A stretch of 64,000 nt of DNA from NCBI RefSeq assembly GCF_002277815.1, contig NZ_NKJI01000004.1:372001-436000 (forward strand). The letters run 5' to 3'. The first letter of the stretch is position 1, and each line of letters opens with the position of its first letter. This DNA comes from Pseudomonas sp. ERMR1:02. Its GTDB lineage: Bacteria > Pseudomonadota > Gammaproteobacteria > Pseudomonadales > Pseudomonadaceae. Under the pieces are notes generated by a model. The model ran no database searches. It saw only the letters and a program-made list of their open reading frames with translations, and was not told the DNA's origin. Positions 15,780 through 25,080 of the stretch are shown here, piece by piece. The translations under genes and the position numbers were made by a program.

Positions 15780-17045
15780 ATGTATTTGTTTCGTCTAGCC
15801 ATGGCCAGTCTGGCTAACCGCCGCTTCACCGCGATTCTGACCGCGTTCGCCATCGCCCTGTCGGTCTGCCTGCTATTGGCTGTGGAGCGAGTGCGCACCG
15901 AGGCCAAGGCCAGTTTCGCCAGCACCATCAGCGGCACCGATCTGATTGTCGGCGCGCGCTCAGGCTCCGTGAACCTGCTGCTGTACTCGGTATTCCGCAT
16001 CGGCAACGCCACCAACAACATTCGCTGGGACAGTTTCGAACACTTCGCCAGCAACCCGAAAGTGAAGTGGGCGATCCCGATGTCTCTCGGCGACTCCCAT
16101 CGCGGTTATCGGGTGATGGGCACCACCGAGGCCTACTTCGAACACTACCAATATGGCCGTCAGCAACACCTGGAACTGGCCGATGGTCGCGCCTTCGCCA
16201 CGGATCCGTTCGAAGTGGTGCTCGGTGCCGAAGTGGCGGATGCGCTGCACTACAAGCTCGGCGACAAACTGGTGCTGGCCCATGGCGTCGCGGCGATCAG
16301 CCTGGTCAAACATGACGACAAGCCGTTCACCGTGGTCGGCATTCTCAAACGCACCGGCACCCCCGTAGACCGCACGTTGCACATCAGCCTCGGCGGCATG
16401 GAAGCGATTCACATCGACTGGCACAACGGCGTGCCGGCCCGGGGCGAGGGGCGAATCAGTGCCGATCAGGCACGCAACATGGACCTGACCCCGCAAGCGA
16501 TCACCGCATTCATGCTCGGCCTCAACAACAAGATTTCGACCTTTGCCTTGCAGCGCGAAATCAACGAATTCCGCGGTGAACCGATGCTGGCGATCCTGCC
16601 CGGCGTGGCGCTGCAAGAGTTGTGGAGCCTGATGGGCACCGCGGAAAAAGCCTTGTTCGTGGTGTCGCTGTTTGTGGTGCTGACCGGGCTGATCGGCATG
16701 CTCACGGCAATTCTCACCAGCCTCAACGAACGGCGCCGCGAGATGGCAATTCTGCGTTCGGTCGGCGCGCGACCGTGGCACATCGCGACGTTGCTGGTGC
16801 TGGAAGCGTTCGCCCTGGCGCTGGCGGGCGTGGTCGCAGGCATAGCGCTGCTTTATGTGTGCATCGCCGCCGCTCAAGGTTACGTGCAAGCCAATTACGG
16901 CCTGTTTCTGCCGCTGGCGTGGCCCAGCGAATATGAATGGACGCTGCTTGCTGGCATCCTGATCGCCGCGCTGCTGATGGGTTGCGTGCCGGCCTGGCGC
17001 GCTTATCGCCAATCCTTGGCCGATGGTCTGTCGATCCGTTTATGA
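15780..17045 (+). CDS. ABC transporter permease, FtsX/MacB-type (PA4065-like)
   Basis: A 421-residue inner-membrane subunit. One membrane helix is at ~18-38 (FTAILTAFAIALSVCLLLAV), then a large periplasmic MacB-like domain, and three C-terminal helices (ALFVVSLFVVLTGLIGML, LLVLEAFALALAGVVAGIA, LLAGILIAALLMGCVP). The cytoplasmic loop LNERRREMAILRSVGARP is the FtsX family coupling motif. The start ATG 15780 lies just after the ATPase stop. This topology is typical of extrusion or lipoprotein-type ABC systems, so simple zinc import is not assured. Confidence 0.87.
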   Translation: MYLFRLAMASLANRRFTAILTAFAIALSVCLLLAVERVRTEAKASFASTISGTDLIVGARSGSVNLLLYSVFRIGNATNNIRWDSFEHFASNPKVKWAIPMSLGDSHRGYRVMGTTEAYFEHYQYGRQQHLELADGRAFATDPFEVVLGAEVADALHYKLGDKLVLAHGVAAISLVKHDDKPFTVVGILKRTGTPVDRTLHISLGGMEAIHIDWHNGVPARGEGRISADQARNMDLTPQAITAFMLGLNNKISTFALQREINEFRGEPMLAILPGVALQELWSLMGTAEKALFVVSLFVVLTGLIGMLTAILTSLNERRREMAILRSVGARPWHIATLLVLEAFALALAGVVAGIALLYVCIAAAQGYVQANYGLFLPLAWPSEYEWTLLAGILIAALLMGCVPAWRAYRQSLADGLSIRL

Positions 17046-17056
17046 GGACCTTGAAA

Positions 17057-17575
17057 ATGCCCCGCGCTGTTTTTGCACTGTTGATGCTGGTCGCCCTGCC
17101 GCTGTGGGCGGCCGAGCCGAAAGAGCTGACCTGGTCGGAAATGATCCCGCCGGACGCCCCGGCAGAAGTGCCGAACATGACGCCACTGCACGACCTGTCG
17201 AAGATGAGCGATGCACTGTCCGCCGAATCTGCGCCAGCGGCCAAGCAGGACATGCCCAACGCGCCGGTGGTCAAAGCCCTCGACGGCCAGAACATTCGCT
17301 TGCCGGGTTACATCGTACCGCTGGAAGTGAATGAAGACGGTCGCACCACGGACTTTCTGTTGGTGCCGTATTTCGGGGCCTGCATCCACGTGCCGCCACC
17401 GCCATCGAACCAGATCGTACACGTCAAAAGCGAAGTGGGCGTGAAGCTCGACGAGTTGTATCAGCCGTACTGGATCGAGGGTGCGATGCAGGTCAAAGCG
17501 TCCACCAGCGAGTTGGCTGACGCCGGGTATCAGATGGAGGCGGACAAGATTTACATGTATGAATTGCCGGAGTGA
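17057..17575 (+). CDS. DUF3299 exported protein (PA4066-like)
   Basis: A 172-residue protein with signal peptide MPRAVFALLMLVALPLWA and a DUF3299 core (IRLPGYIVPLEVNE, LLVPYFGACIHVPPPPSNQ, YWIEGAMQVK). The Cys-Ile-His-Val-Pro-Pro segment is the family hallmark and could bind metal. ATG 17057 has GAGG eight bases upstream; an alternative ATG at 17042 overlaps the permease stop and would add five residues. It is the last gene of the zinc-related operon. Biochemical role unknown. Confidence 0.82.
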   Translation: MPRAVFALLMLVALPLWAAEPKELTWSEMIPPDAPAEVPNMTPLHDLSKMSDALSAESAPAAKQDMPNAPVVKALDGQNIRLPGYIVPLEVNEDGRTTDFLLVPYFGACIHVPPPPSNQIVHVKSEVGVKLDELYQPYWIEGAMQVKASTSELADAGYQMEADKIYMYELPE

Positions 17576-17608
17576 ATCCGCAAATTAGTCGTCGATTTCA
17601 AGATTGCC

Positions 17609-17687
17609 TTCGCGGGCAAGCCCGCTCCCACAGGTTCAGTGTGATCCATGTGGGAGCGGCGGTGCGACGATTCGACTTGCCCGCGAA
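17609..17687. repeat. REPIN 7 (asymmetric) after the zinc-related operon
   Basis: The left arm is a normal REP (TTCGCGGGCAAGCCCGCTCC). The right arm has an extra segment (GGAGCGGCGGTGCGACGATT) before CGACTTGCCCGCGAA, so pairing is only partial. It appears to be a joined pair of different REP variants. Confidence 0.75.
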
Positions 17688-17732
17688 GGGGCCATCGAGA
17701 ACACCCACAAACTCAGGCCCATCACAGTTTCC

Positions 17733-17774
17733 TTGAGCTGAGTCAAAAGACCAAATCGTTAGGCGCCTTACCAT
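17733..17774 (+). promoter_or_regulatory. Candidate Anr (Fnr-type) box and -10 of oprG
   Basis: TTGAGCTGAGTCAA (17733-17746) matches the Anr/Fnr consensus TTGAT-N4-ATCAA at 8 of 10 positions. A -10-like TACCAT occurs at 17769-17774, placing the box centre near -41.5 as in class II activation. OprG/OmpW genes are known anaerobically induced Anr/Fnr targets. Confidence 0.6.
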
Positions 17775-17811
17775 TGGACATCAAAGATTTTTAACGTCCT
17801 TTGGAGCCCCC

Positions 17812-18510
17812 ATGAACAAGTCCCTGCTCGGCGCATCGCTGTTTGCCCTCGCGCTCGCAGCACCTTTCGCCCACGCCCATGAACAAGGCGACATCCTCTT
17901 GCGTGCCGGCGCGATCACCGTCAACCCGAATACCGACAGCTCCAGCGTCAAGGTCGATCAGGGCCCATTGAGCGGTGCCGATCTGGGCGGCGAGGCAACC
18001 CTGAGCAGCGACACACAACTGGGCCTGAACTTCGCCTACATGATCACCAACCACCTGGGTATCGAACTGCTGGCTGCCACGCCGTTCGAGCATGACGTCA
18101 AACTCAAGGGCACAGCCCTGAGCGCGGCCAACGGCAAACTCGGCAGCTTTAAACAATTGCCGCCCACCTTGAGCCTGGTGTACTACCCACTGGACACCAA
18201 GTCTGCATTCCAGCCCTATGTCGGTGCCGGTGTAAATTACACCTGGATGTACGACGAACACCTGAGCAACGAAGCCCGCGCCAATGGTTTCAGCAACTTC
18301 AACACCAAAAACTCCTGGGGCGTGGCCTGGCAGGTGGGTGCTGACTACATGCTGACCGACCACATTCTGCTCAACGCCCAGATGCGCTACATCGAAATCG
18401 ATACGCGCGCGACTGTGGAAAACAACGCCGTCGCACCCGGTACCCGCGCACGGGTGAACGTGGATGCAGATCCGTTCGTCTACATGGTGGGTCTGGGTTA
18501 CAAGTTTTAA
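17812..18510 (+). CDS. oprG: Outer-membrane protein OprG (OmpW family)
   Basis: An eight-stranded outer-membrane barrel of 232 residues. The signal peptide MNKSLLGASLFALALAAPFAHA precedes HEQGDILLRAGAITVNP, the typical OmpW N-terminus. Internal hallmarks are LGLNFAYMITNHLGIELLA and YVGAGVNYTWMYDE, and the chain ends GLGYKF with the terminal Phe needed for barrel assembly. The family forms a hydrophobic channel for small apolar molecules. It has its own promoter with a likely Anr box and stands alone before a REPIN. Matches PA4067 in neighbourhood. Confidence 0.93.
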   Translation: MNKSLLGASLFALALAAPFAHAHEQGDILLRAGAITVNPNTDSSSVKVDQGPLSGADLGGEATLSSDTQLGLNFAYMITNHLGIELLAATPFEHDVKLKGTALSAANGKLGSFKQLPPTLSLVYYPLDTKSAFQPYVGAGVNYTWMYDEHLSNEARANGFSNFNTKNSWGVAWQVGADYMLTDHILLNAQMRYIEIDTRATVENNAVAPGTRARVNVDADPFVYMVGLGYKF

Positions 18511-18544
18511 GAATGTTCACGTGGTGGTGAACCTGGCCACAATC

Positions 18545-18634
18545 TGTAGGAGCCGGCTTGCTGGCGAAAGCGTTCTGTCAGCGTACAAATATGTTGGTTT
18601 ATACGCCGCTTTCGCCAGCAAGCCGGCTCCTACA
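18545..18634. repeat. REPIN 8, GCCGGCTTGCTGGCGA class
   Basis: Inverted arms GGAGCCGGCTTGCTGGCGAA around about 42 bases. This is a distinct REP class from all others in the window. It lies between the convergent oprG and epimerase genes. Confidence 0.88.
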
Positions 18635-18646
18635 GGTCGCCTTATC

Positions 18647-19576
18647 TCAACGCCCCAGCAACCGAGCCAATCCTTCACTCATTGGGGTCTGCGGCGGCCG
18701 GGTAAAACGTTCGAGCAAACGCCGGTTATCCGCCCGTGAATGACGGATGTCACCGGAGCGCGCCGGGCCGTAGCTCACCGGTGGCAGTTTACCGACCACC
18801 GTTTCAAGGGCTGCCAGCATTTGCTTGAGGGTCGTCGCCTGGTTCCAGCCGACGTTGACCGCGCCGACTTCAACCTGTGGTTTGCCGATGGCTTCCACCA
18901 GCAGGTTGACCAGATCTTCGACATAGACAAAATCGCGCGTTTGCTCACCGTCGCCAAACACGGTGATGGGCAAGCCTTTCTGCGCGCGTTCGCTGAAAAT
19001 GCTGATCACCCCCGAGTACGGCGAGGACGGATCCTGGCGCGGGCCGAAGATGTTGAAGAAGCGAAAAATCACCGGTTCCAGAGCGTGCTGGCGACGGTAG
19101 AAATCGAAGTAGTGCTCACTGGCCAATTTGTCCGATGCGTAGGGCGTCAACGGTGCCTTGGGCGTGTCTTCATCGATCGACTCGCCTTCGCCATTGTTGC
19201 CATACACCGCCGCACTGGAGGCAAACAACACGCGCTTGACGCCTGCCTGGCGCATGGCTTCGCAGACATTCAACGAGCCGATGAAATTGCTCTGATGCGT
19301 CTTCACCGGATCGTCCACAGAGGCCTGTACCGAGGCTACCGCCGCCAGGTGGGCCACGGCGCTGCAACCGGCCATCGCCCGTGCCACCAGCGCGGCATCG
19401 GCGACGTCGCCAATGATTAGTTCGACCTTCGGGTTATCCAGCGGCAAGTTGCTGCGCTTGCCGGTGGACAGGTCATCGAGAATCCGTACCGATTGCCCCT
19501 TGGCGAGCAAGGCATCGGTCAGGTGTGAGCCAATAAAACCGGCGCCGCCGGTGATTAAAACAGGGCCGTCAGCCAT
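18647..19576 (-). CDS. NAD-dependent epimerase/dehydratase (UDP-glucose 4-epimerase-like)
   Basis: A 309-residue extended SDR enzyme. The NAD motif TGGAGFIGSHL opens the protein, DDLSTGKRSNL matches the GalE/WbpP group, and the catalytic YASDK preceded by LFASSAAVYGN supplies Ser/Tyr/Lys. The C-terminal half (NIFGPRQDPSSPYSGVISIF, TRDFVYVEDLVNLL) is typical of UDP-hexose epimerases. It overlaps the upstream RmlD-like gene by 8 bases. The exact sugar nucleotide is unknown. An upstream in-frame extension over 69 residues is rejected because it lacks family similarity. Confidence 0.85.
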   Translation of the reverse strand: MADGPVLITGGAGFIGSHLTDALLAKGQSVRILDDLSTGKRSNLPLDNPKVELIIGDVADAALVARAMAGCSAVAHLAAVASVQASVDDPVKTHQSNFIGSLNVCEAMRQAGVKRVLFASSAAVYGNNGEGESIDEDTPKAPLTPYASDKLASEHYFDFYRRQHALEPVIFRFFNIFGPRQDPSSPYSGVISIFSERAQKGLPITVFGDGEQTRDFVYVEDLVNLLVEAIGKPQVEVGAVNVGWNQATTLKQMLAALETVVGKLPPVSYGPARSGDIRHSRADNRRLLERFTRPPQTPMSEGLARLLGR

Positions 19577-20453
19577 GGCGGTAGAACCTATCCAGTAGGC
19601 CCGGAAGCGCCGCGCGCCAGGCACGCGGCTTGATCCCGAACGTGTGCAGAATTTTCTTGCAGGCCAGCACCGCGTGTTGCGGTTCTTCGGCGGCGTCCGG
19701 CCGCGCGGCGTGAGCCTGGGCGGTCGGTGCTTCGATGGCCAGGGGATGCAGGGCACGCGCTTCGGTGAGGATCGCCTGGCCAAGCGCCAGCGGCGTGGTC
19801 GCCTCGTGCCCGGCGTAGTGGTAGGTGCCCCACAGCGGCGCCGCGCAGTCGAGTTGCTTGAGTACCGAAATAATCACCCGGGCCGCGTCGTCCACCGGTG
19901 TCGGATTGCCACGACGGTCATCGGCCATCAACAGCTCTTCAGGGCTTTCGGCCCGACCGAGAAAACGCCCGAGGGTGCCGTCGGGGCTGTCATCGAGCAG
20001 CCAGCCGAAACGCAACAACACGTGCTGCGGGCAGGTGGCGCGCACGCTCTGCTCGATCCGCCACAAGGCCTGACCGCGCAGGCCCAACGGCACGGGTTCG
20101 TCTTTTTCGCTGTAGGCAGTGGCGCGAGAGCCGTCGAACACGCGATAGCTCGAAGGCTGCAACAGAACGATGTTGTGATGCTGGCACAGCTCGGCCAGGC
20201 GCTCGACCGCCCGCTCCTGCCCGGCCAGACGCTGCTCGCTGACCGCCTCGGCCTGGAACCAGTCGAAGTAGTAGGCAAGGTTGATCAACGCATCCGGACG
20301 GGTGTCGTCGAGCAGTTGCGTCAGGCTCGCGGCGTCCCAGCCGTCTTGCGGTGGGCGGGGGGCGAGGAAACCGATGTCTTCCTCCGCACCGAGGCGAATC
20401 AGCGCCTGCCCAAGGGCATTTCCGCCGCCCAGTAACATAAGGCGCATTCGCAT
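19569..20453 (-). CDS. Sugar nucleotide-binding SDR protein, RmlD/RfbD-like
   Basis: A 294-residue Rossmann protein with an atypical N-terminal dinucleotide motif (LMLLGGGNALGQALIRLG). It has RmlD-like segments PDALINLAYYFDWFQAEA, the SSYRVFDGS strand (in place of SSxxVFDG), and GTYHYAGHEATTPLALG. The catalytic YxxxK is not clear (YSEKDEPVPLGLRGQALWR is found where it is expected), so it may bind but not reduce dTDP-sugars. Paired with the epimerase downstream, it probably acts on a surface-carbohydrate precursor. Two start choices (MRMRLM) differ by only two residues. Confidence 0.75.
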   Translation of the reverse strand: MRMRLMLLGGGNALGQALIRLGAEEDIGFLAPRPPQDGWDAASLTQLLDDTRPDALINLAYYFDWFQAEAVSEQRLAGQERAVERLAELCQHHNIVLLQPSSYRVFDGSRATAYSEKDEPVPLGLRGQALWRIEQSVRATCPQHVLLRFGWLLDDSPDGTLGRFLGRAESPEELLMADDRRGNPTPVDDAARVIISVLKQLDCAAPLWGTYHYAGHEATTPLALGQAILTEARALHPLAIEAPTAQAHAARPDAAEEPQHAVLACKKILHTFGIKPRAWRAALPGLLDRFYRHG

Positions 20454-20615
20454 AGAGTCAGCAGGCCCAGTCTGATTGGAACAATGGTTTTATCGACAGC
20501 GCTTGTGGGCGATGTCGTCGATAGATGCCGGAATCGTTGCATTTTGCGGGTTTAGTGCGCAACCGTCATCCGTAAAGTGTAGATGCCCCGCTTTTGTGGT
20601 GCCTGTACAGGCCCC

Positions 20616-20682
20616 TTCGCGGGCAAGCCTCGCTCCTACAAGAACACCGCGTCTCTCTGTAGGAGCGAGGCTTGCCCGCGAA
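20616..20682. repeat. REPIN 9 upstream of lhr
   Basis: Inverted pair of the GGAGCGAGGCTTGCCCGCG type with only about 17 bases between arms. It lies in the 301-base gap between the divergent RmlD-like gene and lhr. Apart from this element I see no gene or clear promoter in that gap. Confidence 0.9.
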
Positions 20683-20754
20683 AGGGCCCTCAGACTCGAC
20701 GAAGATCTTGAGTGGTACTTGCATCTTCCCGCCCCCACCCGCATAAATCACAAC

Positions 20755-23700
20755 ATGAACCTGCCCATCCCCGCAGACAGTGCCCTGAGCGGCTTCCACC
20801 CTGCCGTCAGCGCCTGGTTCAGCAACACCTTCGCGACGGTCACCGCCGCCCAGGCCCGGGCGTGGCCGCTTATCCGCCAGCGCCGCTCGACCCTGATTGC
20901 TGCGCCTACCGGGTCGGGCAAGACACTCACTGCGTTCCTCGCGGTCATTGACGACCTGGTGCACCGAGGCCTGGCCCACCCCGAAGATCTGCCCGAGGGC
21001 CTGCCGGACGAAACCCTGGTGGTCTACGTGTCGCCGCTCAAGGCGCTGTCCAACGACATCCGGATCAACCTGCAAACGCCACTGGCCGGCATCACCGATC
21101 AACTTCGCATGATGGGCCTGCCCGAACTGCAGATCACCACGGCCGTGCGCACCGGCGATACCCCGCAAAAGGACCGCTCGGCGATGCGCAAGAACGCGCC
21201 GCATATTCTGGTCACCACCCCGGAATCCCTCTATGTGTTGCTCGGCTCCGATTCCGGTCGGCAGATGCTCAAAACCACGCGCACGGTCATCGTCGACGAA
21301 ATCCACGCCATCGCCGCCAGCAAACGCGGCAGCCACCTGGCCCTGAGCCTCGAACGCCTGCAGGCGCTGTGCGTCGAACCGCTGGTGCGCATCGGCTTGT
21401 CGGCCACGCAAAAACCCATCGAAGCGGTATCGCGCTTTCTGGTCGGTCGCGATCGTGATTGCGAAATCATCGATATCGGCCACGCCCGCCCACGGGATCT
21501 GGACATCGAAGTCCCGCCCGTGCCGTTGTCGGCGGTGATGGCCAATGATGTCTGGGAACTGGTCTACGACCGTCTCGCCGCTCTCGCCCGCGAACACCGG
21601 ACCACGCTGATTTTCGTCAACACCCGACGCCTCGCCGAACGCCTGAGCCGTCACCTGAGCGAACGCCTGGGCAAGGACGCCGTGGCCGCTCACCACGGGA
21701 GTCTGGCCAAGGAGTTTCGCCTGGATGCCGAGCAACGGCTCAAGCGCGGCGAACTACAAGTGCTGATCGCCACGGCGTCGCTGGAACTGGGCATCGACAT
21801 CGGCGATGTCGACCTGGTGTGCCAGATCGCCTCGCCGCGCTCGATTGCCGGTTTTCTGCAAAGGGTCGGCCGCTCCGGGCACCAGGTCGGTGGCACGCCC
21901 AAGGGCCGCTTGTTCGCCACCACCCGCGACGACCTGATCGAATGCGCCGCATTGCTCGATTGCGTGCGCCGGGGCGAACTGGACACGTTGCAGATCCCGT
22001 TGGCGCCGCTGGACGTACTGGCCCAACAGATCATCGCCGAGGTCAGTTGCCAGGAATGGCCGGAAGACGCATTGCTGGAACTGTTCCGCCAGGCCTCGCC
22101 TTACGCCGCACTCGACGAAAAACACTATCAGGCGCTGCTGCAAATGCTCGCCGAGGGCTACAACGGGCGTCAGGGCATCCGCAGTGCCTACCTGCACCGC
22201 GATGCCGTGAGCCGCAGTCTACGCGGTCGCCGAGGCGCCAAACTGACGGCCGTGACCAGTGGCGGGACCATTCCGGACAACGCCGACTACAGCGTGTTGC
22301 TGGAACCTCAAGGGCTGAATATTGGCAGCGTCAACGAAGACTTCGCCGTGGAAAGCATCGCCGGCGACGTGTTCCAGTTGGGCAATACTTCGTACCGGAT
22401 CCTGCGGGTCGAAACCGGCAAGGTCCGGGTCGAGGACGCCCAAGGGCAGCCGCCGACCATTCCGTTCTGGCTCGGTGAAGCGCCGGGGCGCAGTGCGGAA
22501 CTGTCTTTCGCCGTCGCTCGCTTGCAAGCACAACTGGATCTACTGCTGGGCGCCACGCCGGGCAATCTGCAACCGGCTCTCGACTGGCTGACCGAGACCC
22601 TCGGCCTCAATTTCGCCAGCGCCGAGCAACTGGTCGAATACCTGGCCCGCGCACGCCAGACCCTCGGCGCCTTGCCGTCCCAGGACACGCTGCTGATGGA
22701 GCGGTTTTTCGATGAGTCCGGCGGCACCCAACTGATCATCCATACGCCGTTCGGCAGCCGCATCAACCGTGCTTGGGGCCTTGCCCTGCGCAAGCGGTTT
22801 TGCCGCACCTTTAACTTCGAATTGCAGGCCGCCGCCAGTGAAGACGCCATCGTGCTGTCGCTGTCCGCCAGCCACAGTTTTGAGCTGGATGACGTCTGGC
22901 GCTACCTGCACAGCAACAGCGCCGAGCACATCCTGATTCAAGCCGTGCTCGATGCGCCGCTGTTCGGTGTGCGCTGGCGCTGGAATGCCGGGGTGGCCCT
23001 GGCATTGCCGCGCTACAGCGGTGGGCGCAAGGTCGCGCCGCAGATCCAGCGGATGAAAAGCGAGGACCTGATCGCCAGCGTGTTTCCCGACCAGATCGCC
23101 TGTGTGGAAAACCTCGTCGGCGAACGGGAAATTCCCGACCATCCACTGGTGGAGCAAACCCTCGACGACTGCCTGCACGACGCCATGGACAGCGAAGGCT
23201 GGCTGGCGCTGTTGCGGCGCATGGAGCGTGGCGACGTCCGCCTGATCAGCCGAGATTTGCCCGCCCCCTCGCCGTTGGCGGCAGAAATTCTCAGCGCTCG
23301 GCCCTACACCTTTCTCGACGATGCACCGCTGGAAGAGCGCCGCACCCAGGCGGTACTCAACCGCCGCTGGAGCGACCCGCAATCCACCGATGACCTCGGT
23401 GCGCTGGACTTTGATGCCATCGCCGCCGTGGCTGAAGAGGCATGGCCCGCGCCCAACGGTATCGATGAAATGCACGAGGCACTGATGAGTCTGGCGTGTA
23501 TTACCGACGCCGAAGCGCAGGCCCATCCGAACTGGCTCGACTGGTTGAACAACCTGGCCGACAGCGGCCGCGCCTGCCGCATCAACCAATCGCAGTGGCT
23601 GGCTCGGGAACGGCTGACCTGCCTTCGGGCGATTTATCCACAGGGCGTTTTGAGCCCGATGCTGGAAGCCTTGCCGGGGTTTGATGAAGTCTGGGATGCG

Positions 23701-25080
23701 GACGACGCTGTACTTGAAGTGTTGCGTGCCCGACTCAGCGCGTTTGGTCCATTGCCGCTGAAGGCGATTGCCGAACCGCTCAAATTGCCGCCGGCACAGG
23801 TCACCCAGGCACTGGCACAACTGGAACGTAAAGGCTACGTGCTGCGCGGCCGTTTCACGCCGGGATGCGCCGAAGAAGAATGGTGCGAGCGGCATTTGCT
23901 GGCACGGATTCACCGCTACACCGTCAAGCGTCTGCGGCGGGAAATCGAGCCGGTGGCGTTGCAGGATTTCATGCGTTTTCTGTTCGACTGGCAGCATCTG
24001 TCCAGCGCCACCCAAGGTCAGGGCAGCGCGGTGTTGCCGGTGATCATCGCTCAGTTCGAGGGCTATCCCGCCGCCGCGTCAGCCTGGGACAGCGAGATTC
24101 TGCGGGCACGCATCCAGGACTATTCGCCGATTTGGCTGGATGACCTGTGCCGCAGCGGCAAACTGGTTTGGAGCCGGCTCACCGCGCGCAACAAAAGCGC
24201 CGGCACGGCCCTGCGCAGCACGCCAATCGTGTTGTTGCCACGCAATCGGGTCGGGCTCTGGAGCGACTTGACCGAGCAGACGCCGGTCAGCGAACTGTCG
24301 CCCAAAACCCAAAAAGTTTACGAAGCACTGCGCCAGCACGGAGCGCTGTTTTTCGATGAGCTGGTGCATGAAGCGCATCTGTTGCGCACAGAACTGGAGA
24401 TCGCCCTGCAGGAATTAGTGGGTGCCGGGCTGGTGAACGCCGACAGTTTCGCCGGACTGCGCGCGCTGATCACCCCGGCCAGCAAACGGCAGAATCGCAG
24501 CCGCCGACGCGGGCGCGGAGCGTTTATCGGCGGCATGGATGATGCCGGACGCTGGGCCTTGCTTCGACGCGGGCCGCCAGCGCCGGTGGTGGAAAACCCG
24601 CGCCCGGCGCCCACGCCTGCCGACACCCTGGAACACATCGCCATGACCTTGCTGCGCCGCTATGGCGTGGTGTTCTGGCGCTTGCTGGAGCGTGAGGCCG
24701 ACTGGCTGCCAAGTTGGCGCGAACTGCTGCGCACCTTCCATCGATTGGAGGCGCGGGGCGAGATTCGCGGTGGACGCTTTGTCAGTGGCCTGGCAGGCGA
24801 GCAATTCGCGCTGCCCGAGGCGATTCCATTGCTGCGCGAAGTGCGGCGCCGGCCCCATGACGGCAGCTTGATTGCGGTATGCGGAGTTGATCCGATGAAT
24901 CTTGCAGGCACGTTGCTGCCCGGCGCAAAGGTACCGGCGCTGGCGAGTAATCGGCTGGTGTATCGCGATGGACTTCCGGCCGCTGCCGAGATTGCCGGCA
25001 AGCAACAATTTTGGGTGGAGCTGGATCAGGAGGCAGCTGTAGAAGTGCGCAAAAAACTGACTCAGCACAATCGCCTGTAG
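20755..25080 (+). CDS. lhr: Large helicase Lhr (DEIH-box ATP-dependent helicase)
   Basis: A 1441-residue superfamily 2 helicase involved in DNA repair in other bacteria. Residues ~1-430 form the two RecA-like domains: Walker A APTGSGKT, Ia VYVSPLKALSNDI, motif II VIVDEIHAI, motif III GLSATQKP and motif VI QRVGRSGHQ. The winged-helix and Lhr-specific core follows (GFLQRVG to AKLTAVTSGGTIPDNADY). A long C-terminal Lhr-CTD extension (from ~900) contains winged-helix repeats. ATG 20755 begins the family start; upstream in-frame sequence runs through a REPIN and is not coding. The TAG stop codon lies in the following REP. Length is normal for full-length Lhr. Confidence 0.94.
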   Translation: MNLPIPADSALSGFHPAVSAWFSNTFATVTAAQARAWPLIRQRRSTLIAAPTGSGKTLTAFLAVIDDLVHRGLAHPEDLPEGLPDETLVVYVSPLKALSNDIRINLQTPLAGITDQLRMMGLPELQITTAVRTGDTPQKDRSAMRKNAPHILVTTPESLYVLLGSDSGRQMLKTTRTVIVDEIHAIAASKRGSHLALSLERLQALCVEPLVRIGLSATQKPIEAVSRFLVGRDRDCEIIDIGHARPRDLDIEVPPVPLSAVMANDVWELVYDRLAALAREHRTTLIFVNTRRLAERLSRHLSERLGKDAVAAHHGSLAKEFRLDAEQRLKRGELQVLIATASLELGIDIGDVDLVCQIASPRSIAGFLQRVGRSGHQVGGTPKGRLFATTRDDLIECAALLDCVRRGELDTLQIPLAPLDVLAQQIIAEVSCQEWPEDALLELFRQASPYAALDEKHYQALLQMLAEGYNGRQGIRSAYLHRDAVSRSLRGRRGAKLTAVTSGGTIPDNADYSVLLEPQGLNIGSVNEDFAVESIAGDVFQLGNTSYRILRVETGKVRVEDAQGQPPTIPFWLGEAPGRSAELSFAVARLQAQLDLLLGATPGNLQPALDWLTETLGLNFASAEQLVEYLARARQTLGALPSQDTLLMERFFDESGGTQLIIHTPFGSRINRAWGLALRKRFCRTFNFELQAAASEDAIVLSLSASHSFELDDVWRYLHSNSAEHILIQAVLDAPLFGVRWRWNAGVALALPRYSGGRKVAPQIQRMKSEDLIASVFPDQIACVENLVGEREIPDHPLVEQTLDDCLHDAMDSEGWLALLRRMERGDVRLISRDLPAPSPLAAEILSARPYTFLDDAPLEERRTQAVLNRRWSDPQSTDDLGALDFDAIAAVAEEAWPAPNGIDEMHEALMSLACITDAEAQAHPNWLDWLNNLADSGRACRINQSQWLARERLTCLRAIYPQGVLSPMLEALPGFDEVWDADDAVLEVLRARLSAFGPLPLKAIAEPLKLPPAQVTQALAQLERKGYVLRGRFTPGCAEEEWCERHLLARIHRYTVKRLRREIEPVALQDFMRFLFDWQHLSSATQGQGSAVLPVIIAQFEGYPAAASAWDSEILRARIQDYSPIWLDDLCRSGKLVWSRLTARNKSAGTALRSTPIVLLPRNRVGLWSDLTEQTPVSELSPKTQKVYEALRQHGALFFDELVHEAHLLRTELEIALQELVGAGLVNADSFAGLRALITPASKRQNRSRRRGRGAFIGGMDDAGRWALLRRGPPAPVVENPRPAPTPADTLEHIAMTLLRRYGVVFWRLLEREADWLPSWRELLRTFHRLEARGEIRGGRFVSGLAGEQFALPEAIPLLREVRRRPHDGSLIAVCGVDPMNLAGTLLPGAKVPALASNRLVYRDGLPAAAEIAGKQQFWVELDQEAAVEVRKKLTQHNRL

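Noticed and set aside
22540..24015. 491-codon frame opposite lhr
   Set aside because: Low-complexity His/Gln/Ala-rich translation typical of reverse frames in GC-rich genes.
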